Shown piece by piece: positions 7,411-12,537 of a stretch of DNA of 12,537 nucleotides. The translations under genes and the position numbers were made by a program. This DNA comes from Planctomycetaceae bacterium (GTDB taxonomy: Bacteria > Planctomycetota > Planctomycetia > Pirellulales > Pirellulaceae): contig PKCQ01000440.1 of the NCBI GenBank assembly GCA_002862265.1, forward strand, positions 1 to 12,537. Reading direction: 5' to 3'. The notes under the pieces were generated by a model, which did no database searches, was not told the origin of the DNA, and saw only the letters and a program-made list of their open reading frames with translations. The first letter of the stretch is position 1, and each line of letters begins with the position of its first letter.

Positions 7411-8784
7411 ATGCAAAATGATCTCCTTTTCCCCGACGAAGTTGAGTCTTTTCTAAGGCCTATTGAGCGTCTCGGATTCACACTTGCAAGAGATAAAATC
7501 GCTCATCGCCATGTTTCGGGCTGGATTGGCTCACGATGGATCCTTTGTCATGCTTCTCTGTTACGAGCAAGCATACGACTCGCGACGATCGTTTGTTCGC
7601 GACTTGGGCGCTGGCAACAACGTGTTCCTCGATGGCCGCAGCTACTGGAGCTCGCCATCCGCGATATGCAATTGAATGACTTTCAATTGCTTTATCATCC
7701 CGAAACAACGCTTGGTAACACTGCACAAGAGTTTGCTCATCGTGCCGGCGTCCGCAGCGTAGAACTCAAGCTTTCACAAACAAGACAAGAGCTCGCAAGT
7801 TGGATCAAGAATTGCTTAGAGCAAATCGATGACTCAACAGATCCTTCTTGCTTGCTATTTGTTTCTCCTGCCCTTGGAGCCGAAACAGCACGAGCGGCAG
7901 AACCGCTCCACGATTCCACTTTGATAGGCTTAGTTGATCGAGTGTTCGGTCTTTCGATTCGAAAGGGTGGGAATCTAGAGCGTTTGATCGAACGAAGAAT
8001 CATGGAGCAGGACGCTGAGTGCTTTTCAGTGGGATCTGTTTTTCTTGCAATCGATCAATCCAAGCCAAAGGAGTATGCACAGGTTCGAAACTGGATGGAT
8101 CGCGGCGCTGTAGGTTGGCATGTATTCGACTTCGACAAAACACTCTCAAGTGATTCCTCGTGTGCGTTTCATTGTGAGAATCAGGGAGGCCATCAATTCT
8201 GTTTATCGCTATCTACTTTTGACGCAGGAGCGACGGGATCGACCGACTGGTTGGCACACTGCACCCGCACATCAAATTCTTCTGAAACAGTCGCAGATGC
8301 TTTGCATCGTGGTCGTACCGCCATCGCTTCGCCATGGATCTCTCTGAATCAAATATGCGCTCAGAAGAGATTGGTCGCGTCATCGCAGCTAACTCAGGGA
8401 GACCATCGATGTTTGAGCTTCTCAGCGGTTGGTTTAGAGGAGCTCTTGAGTCGCCGTGTGTTCCGCTCTCACTTAGGTCGCTGGGATTGGGAACCCTACG
8501 GATTGTTGATCCGTCGCTCTGCGCTCGCAGAAATGGGTTGCCGACCCGTCATCTACGGGGAACCCGGTGAAAGGGATAATTTGGCCGTTGCTGAAAAACC
8601 CTTCTTTCAGGCTCGTGGGAAGACGATGGATTGGACTCAAGAACAAGAATGGCGGTTCCTGGGTGATCTCGATTTGAACAAATTCAATAGAAACGACCTT
8701 CGCATATTTGCTGAGACGCGAGACCAAGCCTATCAATTGTCGCGCTCTTATCCTTGGACAGTGATCTGGGTTCGTGATCCGTAG
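7411..8784 (+). CDS. Two-module protein of unknown function, apparently planctomycete-type
   Basis: A 457-residue cytoplasmic protein with no signal peptide or membrane segment. The N-terminal half (about 40-215) looks like a nucleotide-binding alpha/beta domain. It has a strand and turn ATIVCSRLGRW (58-68), then LLYHPETTLGNTA (93-105), a second strand GVRSVELKL, then LLFVSPALG (148-156) and LIGLVDRVFGLSIRKGGNLERLI (171-193, motif RKGGN). This recalls DprA/LOG-like Rossmann proteins but lacks a textbook motif. The C-terminal half (about 278-455) carries DWLAHCTR, LVASSQLTQGD, RWDWEPYGLLIRRS, MGCRPVIYG, FFQ, DWTQEQEWRFLGDLDL and a final VIWV strand. The pattern Pro-Val-Ile-Tyr followed by Glu-X-Glu-Trp-Arg is distantly like DUF2971 and AbiGi-type proteins. 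That family link is inference. A short overlapping frame at 7463-7675 is a shadow. The gene stands alone, with 720 empty bases before it and 146 after. Confidence 0.7.
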   Translation: MQNDLLFPDEVESFLRPIERLGFTLARDKIAHRHVSGWIGSRWILCHASLLRASIRLATIVCSRLGRWQQRVPRWPQLLELAIRDMQLNDFQLLYHPETTLGNTAQEFAHRAGVRSVELKLSQTRQELASWIKNCLEQIDDSTDPSCLLFVSPALGAETARAAEPLHDSTLIGLVDRVFGLSIRKGGNLERLIERRIMEQDAECFSVGSVFLAIDQSKPKEYAQVRNWMDRGAVGWHVFDFDKTLSSDSSCAFHCENQGGHQFCLSLSTFDAGATGSTDWLAHCTRTSNSSETVADALHRGRTAIASPWISLNQICAQKRLVASSQLTQGDHRCLSFSAVGLEELLSRRVFRSHLGRWDWEPYGLLIRRSALAEMGCRPVIYGEPGERDNLAVAEKPFFQARGKTMDWTQEQEWRFLGDLDLNKFNRNDLRIFAETRDQAYQLSRSYPWTVIWVRDP

Positions 8785-8918
8785 CCAACGGGTCCAACGA
8801 GCAAAATTCCTGACGAAAACCGCTACGAGAATAGTTGCTGCATTGCGGGAGCAAGCGATGCCAAGCAAAATATTCCATTGCTGAAGTTTCCTACAACTCG
8901 CCTTCCCACCTCCTGCAC

Positions 8919-8922
8919 GGAG
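8919..8922 (+). promoter_or_regulatory. Ribosome-binding site of the DUF1080 gene
   Basis: GGAG lies 8 bases before ATG 8931. It supports this start over the upstream in-frame TTG at 8835, whose 32 extra residues would bury the signal peptide. Confidence 0.6.
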
Positions 8923-8930
8923 CCTACCTT

Positions 8931-10226
8931 ATGCGTACTCTCATGAGATCCCTCGCAGTAATTGCAATGTTGCTGCCATCTGCTTTCTTATTTGCCGCTG
9001 ATGCACCAGAGGGCTTCACTGCCCTGTTTAACGGAAAAGACTTCGAAGGCTGGCACGGTCGCCCACACTTAAATCCAAACAAGTGGGAAGATACTGGGGA
9101 AGCCAAAAAAGACGCCTGGAACAAGGATATGGCTACCCACTGGTCCGTCCAAGATGGAGTCATTGTGAACGACGGTCATGGAGTGTTCTTGACGACCAAT
9201 AAAGAGTACGGTGACATCGAATTGCGACTAGAGTACAAAACGGTTGCTCGAGCCGACAGCGGAATCTATTTGCGTGGAACGCCGCAAGTTCAGATCTGGG
9301 ACAGCACGGAAGAAGCCAAGTTCAAGCTTGGTGCTAACCTGGGTAGCGGCGGCCTGTGGAATAACACGGCTGGAGCCCGAGGCAAGGACCCGTTGGAGCT
9401 AGCCGACAAACCCTTTGGGGAATGGAATTCATTTCGTATCGTCCAAGTGGGAGCTCGGACTAGTGTTTGGCTCAACGGAAAGCATGTCGTGGACAACGCG
9501 ATCATGGAAAACTACTGGGACCGTAAGGCTGCGTTGAATCCAAAGGGTGTCATCCAGTTGCAAACTCACGGCGGTGAGATTCAGTGGAAGAATCTTTACA
9601 TCAAGGAACTGACGACTGAAGAATCCAATGCTTGGCTGCGAGAACGTGGTCATGCTACCGGATACACCAGCAAATTCAATGGCTCGGATCTAAGCGGCTG
9701 GGCTGGTACGACAAACAACTACGACGTAGTCGACGGAGCGATTCAGTGCAAGAAAGGCCATGGCGGCGTATTGCACACAGAAGAACAGTACTCAGACTTT
9801 GGTGTTCGTTTCGAGTTCCAGCTACCTCCAGGTGGCAACAATGGTCTTGCGATTCGATATCCCGGCAAGGGCGATACGGCTTACGTCGGCATGTGCGAGT
9901 TACAAGTTCTAGACAACACGGCTCCGAAGTTTGCGAAGTTAGATGATCGTCAGTACCACGGTTCGGCTTACGGCATGATCGCCGCACAGCGTGGTTATCT
10001 TCGCGAACCTGGCGAGTGGAATATCCAAGAAGTCACCGTGAAGGGTTCTACCATTCGCATAGAACTCAATGGCACAGTCATTCTCAATGGTGATTTAAGC
10101 AAGGTCACCGACTACATGGCCAATCGTCCGCATCCTGGAAAAGAACGAACCAAAGGCTACTTTGGTTTCGCTGGTCATAACGATCCAGTGCGTTTCCGAG
10201 CCGTTGAGCTTCGCGAGATAGAGTAA
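8931..10226 (+). CDS. Secreted protein with two tandem DUF1080 (LamG-like, 3-keto-disaccharide hydrolase) domains
   Basis: A 431-residue product. Residues 1-22 are a signal peptide (MRTLMRSLAVIAMLLPSAFL then FAADAPEG), so it is exported. Two copies of the DUF1080/PF06439 beta-sandwich follow. The first (about 25-228) has GFTALFNGKDFEGWHG, HWSVQDGVIV, SGIYLRGTPQVQIWD, WNSFRIVQVG, VWLNGK and IQLQTHGG. The second (about 244-431) repeats the pattern: GYTSKFNGSDLSGWAG, YDVVDGAIQC, NGLAIRYPG, MCELQVLDN, WNIQEVTVKG, IELNGTVI and GYFGFAGH. The domain is annotated as 3-keto-disaccharide hydrolase or glycan-binding and is hugely expanded in planctomycetes. The two halves keep the same strand order but differ in sequence, so the duplication is old. 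The substrate is not visible. A strong terminator follows the stop by about 50 bases. Confidence 0.9.
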   Translation: MRTLMRSLAVIAMLLPSAFLFAADAPEGFTALFNGKDFEGWHGRPHLNPNKWEDTGEAKKDAWNKDMATHWSVQDGVIVNDGHGVFLTTNKEYGDIELRLEYKTVARADSGIYLRGTPQVQIWDSTEEAKFKLGANLGSGGLWNNTAGARGKDPLELADKPFGEWNSFRIVQVGARTSVWLNGKHVVDNAIMENYWDRKAALNPKGVIQLQTHGGEIQWKNLYIKELTTEESNAWLRERGHATGYTSKFNGSDLSGWAGTTNNYDVVDGAIQCKKGHGGVLHTEEQYSDFGVRFEFQLPPGGNNGLAIRYPGKGDTAYVGMCELQVLDNTAPKFAKLDDRQYHGSAYGMIAAQRGYLREPGEWNIQEVTVKGSTIRIELNGTVILNGDLSKVTDYMANRPHPGKERTKGYFGFAGHNDPVRFRAVELREIE

Positions 10227-10278
10227 TCGACGACTCGATTTCAGTAGAATCGAAACCAGCGCCATCGCTCTTTTTCGG

Positions 10279-10310
10279 CGGCTTTGGCGCTTAAAGCCGG
10301 TTCTTTTTTT
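10279..10310 (+). terminator. Intrinsic terminator after the DUF1080 gene
   Basis: A perfect 7-bp stem CGGCTTT (10279-10285) / AAAGCCG (10293-10299) with a 7-base loop is followed by TTCTTTTTTT (10301-10310). A second 7-bp stem, AGCGCCA (10258-10264) / TGGCGCT (10285-10291), shares its right arm region with the first and cannot form at the same time. Confidence 0.8.
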
Positions 10311-10349
10311 CGTAATCCCGCATCTATGCGGAAACGCCGCCGCGATACG

Positions 10350-10394
10350 CCTGAAGCCTCAGGGCAAGAGGTGACGCACTATGTCGCGTAGTGC
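10350..10394. repeat. Two small inverted repeats between terminator and secretin pseudogene
   Basis: CCTGA/TCAGG (10350-10354, 10359-10363) and GCACTA/TAGTGC (10376-10381, 10389-10394, 7-base loop) stand next to each other in a GC-rich patch. They resemble the hairpins of short dispersed repeats, but a second copy is not seen in this window. Confidence 0.3.
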
Positions 10395-10399
10395 TTGTT

Positions 10400-11251
10400 T
10401 CAATCGCGGAGTTGGTAGCCAGATTTTGGCTGCTGCACGGGTGGAAGATATTGCGGCCGGATTGGTAATGCGCGAGCATTGGCATGATGAACAAGTTCAG
10501 GTCGCTGTCCAATTCGTCGCATATAATTCGGAGAAATGACTTGGCCCGATCGTTGCTGCCAAGGACTGGTGCAGTGGTTTTCAATCGGCGTTGAAAGTGT
10601 CGATCTTGAAAATAGCTCACACTCACGCGCATCCACTTTCTCGCTAAACGGAACAATGTGGGTCGTAATCACTACGATCACCTCGACTCGCTTTATGTCG
10701 ACGTTTGATCGACTAAACAACGTGCCGATAACTGGCGTTTTGTCCAATACGCGGACCCACCACTCCTTGTAATTATTGGTTTCTTTGATCAAGCTACCGA
10801 CGATCGTTCCCTTGCCATCGGGAAGTAGAACGGTAGTCGATGCTTCCATCGTATCTTCCTCTGGCAATCCTGTATCTGGATTGATTCAACCACCTGAGAC
10901 TTTGGGCTCAACGCTCAGTAGTACTTGCCCATCGTGCATGAGCTTGGTGAGAGAACTGGACTCAGTGAGTCATAGTTCTTAGATGCTGCAAGAGAGCCTA
11001 CTGCGTCGACCGCGTTAAGTTGGCTTTTGACGATTTGGACGGACTTGAGCTTTCTATTTAGTGCGAGCATCCGCAGAAGGCTGAAAGATTCACCGCCGAC
11101 CATGGCGACCATCGAAAGTAACTCTGAAGTTCGATTCTCGAACGAGCTGAAGACGAAGAAACGGAGATTAAGTACGACCAACTACAACCAGTGAATTCGT
11201 GAGCAAGATAAAGTAGATCTCTGTGATGACAGACTTCAATGGCTTCACCAT
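10400..11251 (-). pseudogene. Degraded secretin (GspD/PilQ-like) gene
   Basis: Read on the - strand the gene starts at ATG 11251 with a GAGG ribosome-binding site and a signal-like leader (MVKPLKSVITEIYFILLTNS). That frame ends at a TAA (11168-11170). Downstream, in another frame, a stretch reads SELLSMVAMVGGESFSLL and then KSQLNAVDAV. Near 10945-10955 the frame shifts again to LTKLMHDGQVLLSVEPKVSGG, then an in-frame TGA, then INPDTGLPEEDT and the best preserved part: TTVLLPDGKGTIVGSLIKE, DKTPVIGTLFSRSN and VEVIVVITTHIVPF. These are the C-terminal secretin pore motifs (PF00263: LPDG..IVIGGLI, P.LG..F, ELIV.ITPHIV). The frame ends naturally with YLPPVQQPKSGYQLRD at 10400. About 280 codons remain against 500 or more in intact secretins, so most of the N-domains are missing. 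The gene is dead: two or more frameshifts, a stop and an internal deletion. Confidence 0.75.
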
Positions 11252-11258
11252 TTGACCT

Positions 11259-11639
11259 CTACCTGACGCTCGTCATTTGCAGCTTCGATTTGAGTTTTTC
11301 GACCAGGTCCTTCGGAGAAAACGGCTTGTGGAACACTCCGGTGATTTCGAGTTGCTCTTGTAAGACCTGCAAGTTGAGTTCGTGTGTCTTGGCTGTGCAC
11401 AGAAACACTGGCTTGTCCTGGTTTGGACTTCTTTCTCGTACGTGTGTCAGGACTTCGATTCCCGTCATGCCAGGCATCTGTTGGTCCAGGAGTAGGACGT
11501 CAAACTCTTCCTTCTGAGCGGCTTGCCATGCTAGCGAACCGGTGTGGCATACCGTTACGTTGAATCCTGCATTGGAGAGCACAAATTCGAGCAGGTTTGC
11601 CAACGCAAAACTGTCTTCTGCTACCAAAATGTTTTCCAT
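11259..11639 (-). CDS. Single-domain response regulator (CheY-like receiver)
   Basis: A 126-residue receiver domain with no output domain. The active-site residues are all present: acidic pair Glu8-Asp9 (LVAEDS), phosphoacceptor Asp52 (LLLDQQMPG), Thr82 (FLCTAK) and Lys105 (FHKPFSP). The usual receiver strands and helices are complete, so it should be phosphorylated by a partner histidine kinase, which is not in the window. The start 11639 is supported by GGGAG about 4 bases upstream. It lies 43 bases after the broken pilin gene and 7 bases before the ATG of the broken secretin gene, all on the same strand. It was therefore probably part of a pilus or secretion operon and controlled motility or secretion there. 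It is the only gene of this set that is still intact. Confidence 0.88.
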   Translation of the reverse strand: MENILVAEDSFALANLLEFVLSNAGFNVTVCHTGSLAWQAAQKEEFDVLLLDQQMPGMTGIEVLTHVRERSPNQDKPVFLCTAKTHELNLQVLQEQLEITGVFHKPFSPKDLVEKLKSKLQMTSVR

Positions 11640-11682
11640 CGTGCTCCCTAGCTAAATTACCTTCGCCAGTTCTTTCAAGCGA

Positions 11683-12143
11683 CTAGTAGTTGATATGCGA
11701 GATAATGTTGATCCGCAACTCACCAGTGGTTGCGTTATACAGCCTCGCCCCGGCGTCATCGGCGTTAACAGCCACCATAGGATGAGTCGTCACAGCTCCA
11801 CCACTGCGCTCTCTGCACCACCGACGCTTGTCGATTGAAAGGTACTTTTTAAATAATCGTACAAGTCTGTGTTCAAAATCACTGTATAACTACCGTTGTC
11901 TGCGGGATATAACTCAACAGCACCACGCAGTGTCAACAAAGACTGTAGTGTCGCCGCCTGACGAGAGTCGTCTGCTCGATCGTGAAAATTGGGAACCGCC
12001 ACTGCTGCGAGATTCGCAACAATAATGATTACAACGATAAGTTCAATCAGAGTGAATACCCGGTTCTGTCTGGAGTTGATCTGCCAAGTCCTGAAAAGTC
12101 GTGGATCTTGGACCGTAGAGTGAGGCTGCCGACGTGGTTCCAC
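11683..12143 (-). pseudogene. Frameshifted type II/IV pseudopilin gene
   Basis: From GTG 12143 the frame gives 117 residues with the prepilin signature at Phe30: leader RQNR then V|FTLIELIVVIIIVANLAA, with Glu34 at +5 of the mature protein, followed by PNFHDRADDSRQAATLQSLLTLRGAVELYPADNGSY as in GspG-like pseudopilins (given here in two joined parts). It ends at TGA 11790-11792. In another frame the sequence continues AVTTHPMVAVNADDAG and LYNATTGELRINIISHINY to TAG 11683-11685, which is the expected pilin C-terminus (LYN.TTGE.R.N). A net one-base loss near 11800 therefore broke the gene. The residue before the cleavage site is Val rather than the usual Gly (or Ala in planctomycete pilins), so processing by prepilin peptidase may also be impaired. 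The GTG start lacks a good ribosome-binding site; the upstream frame is closed by a TAA. Confidence 0.75.
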
Positions 12144-12310
12144 CTGTTCGGTTTAGAAACCTAGCCTAAGACGCATAACTAGCAAAAACTTTCCATAGTG
12201 AAATTGCTTCTGACTACCCTTTTTTGGACTCGGTCAATCGTTTGCATCACCTTGCCGATACTATTTGAGCCCAAAGGATTGCAAACTGCGAACTTTAACG
12301 GTTCTTCCAT
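12144..12310. other. Short divergent intergenic region
   Basis: This lies between the pilin pseudogene (- strand) and the right-edge reading frame (+ strand). I see no clear promoter, hairpin or gene in it. Confidence 0.5.
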
Positions 12311-12537
12311 ATGTCCACCTCCGGCTGCAAAACTCTCCATATGCTGCGTTCTTTTCTCGAAGAACGGATCCGAGTTCGATTTCTGATCGGCACACCCATT
12401 TCCACTTTTGAGCTAATCGAACTAGGACGCCATGCTGAGATCCTGATACCAAACCTACTTTTGGACAACTGGGAAACACTATGCTCTGAATTAGAGCAAA
12501 GCCAAGAAACCCGAACCATCGAACTCTCAGAGAATGC
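12311..12537 (+). CDS. Partial reading frame running off the right edge, function unknown
   Basis: The frame is open from just after a TAA at 12296-12298 to the end of the window, at least 75 codons. Candidate starts are ATG 12311 and ATG 12341; both follow the same TCCATATG context and neither has a Shine-Dalgarno sequence. The visible part reads as ordinary soluble protein: LRSFLEERIRVRFLIGTPIS, FELIELGRHAEILIPNLL and WETLCSELEQSQETRTIEL. It has no signal peptide and I recognise no family. It is on the opposite strand to the decayed secretion genes. Opposing frames at 12261-12519 are Arg/Ser/Cys-rich shadows. Confidence 0.5.
   Translation, partial: MSTSGCKTLHMLRSFLEERIRVRFLIGTPISTFELIELGRHAEILIPNLLLDNWETLCSELEQSQETRTIELSEN

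Noticed and set aside
7142..7456. 104-codon + frame before the 457-residue gene
   Set aside because: Low-complexity hydrophobic end, no ribosome-binding site, overlaps the Shine-Dalgarno and start of the real gene.
7463..7675. 70-codon + frame overlapping the start of the 457-residue gene, at first sight protein-like (GLAHDGSFVMLLCYEQAY)
   Set aside because: The 7411 frame has the strong ribosome-binding site and continues without break into the conserved-looking part (ATIVCSRLGRW, LLYHPETT), so no frameshift is needed.
10324..10656. 110-codon - frame overlapping the secretin C-terminus
   Set aside because: The competing frame carries the secretin motifs directly upstream and a natural-looking end (YLPPVQQPKSGYQLRD), so this one is a shadow.
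1..12537. CRISPR arrays, tRNA genes, insertion sequences or prophage genes
   Set aside because: No spaced direct repeats, cloverleaf folds, transposase or integrase motifs were found by eye on either strand.

Overview
The window looks like a piece of a planctomycete chromosome, most like the Pirellulaceae. The evidence is a separate PVC-type haem-binding protein next to a 'membrane-bound dehydrogenase domain' propeller protein, a DUF1569 protein, a secreted tandem DUF1080 protein, mid-range base composition, and many genes without a Shine-Dalgarno sequence. No tRNA, rRNA, CRISPR array, transposase or phage gene was seen.

Left part (1-4165, + strand). A secreted c-type cytochrome with a helical N-terminal region is followed 15 bases later by a secreted beta-propeller/HEAT/beta-sandwich protein. 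In planctomycetes these modules are often fused in one polypeptide, so here they look like a two-subunit exported redox or polymer-handling complex. A small DUF1569 (DinB-like) protein follows. Converging on it from the - strand is a class I methyltransferase-like gene (4217-4867). It has a clear sigma-70-type promoter, and an 18-bp perfect palindrome lies over its predicted transcription start.

Middle part (5095-10310, + strand). A 160-residue protein of unknown function precedes an Mrp/ApbC-type Fe-S carrier ATPase, which lacks the second cysteine of its C-terminal Cys-X-X-Cys. About 720 bases follow without a convincing gene; they hold only a faint interrupted reading frame. Next is a 457-residue protein, apparently lineage-specific, with a Rossmann-like N-terminal half and a C-terminal domain vaguely like DUF2971/AbiGi. 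It is the best candidate here for undescribed biology. A secreted protein with two tandem DUF1080 domains follows, closed by a strong intrinsic terminator.

Right part (10400-12143, - strand). This is a decayed secretion or pilus gene set. In transcription order it holds a frameshifted type II/IV pseudopilin, an intact single-domain response regulator, and a secretin (GspD/PilQ-like) gene. The secretin keeps its ribosome-binding site, its signal-like leader and its C-terminal pore domain, but it has a large internal deletion, a frameshift and an in-frame stop. At the right edge (12311 onward, + strand) an unidentified reading frame runs off the window.

The genes form no single pathway. The clearest functional unit is the cytochrome plus propeller pair. 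The clearest evolutionary story is the loss of the secretion cluster around a preserved response regulator.
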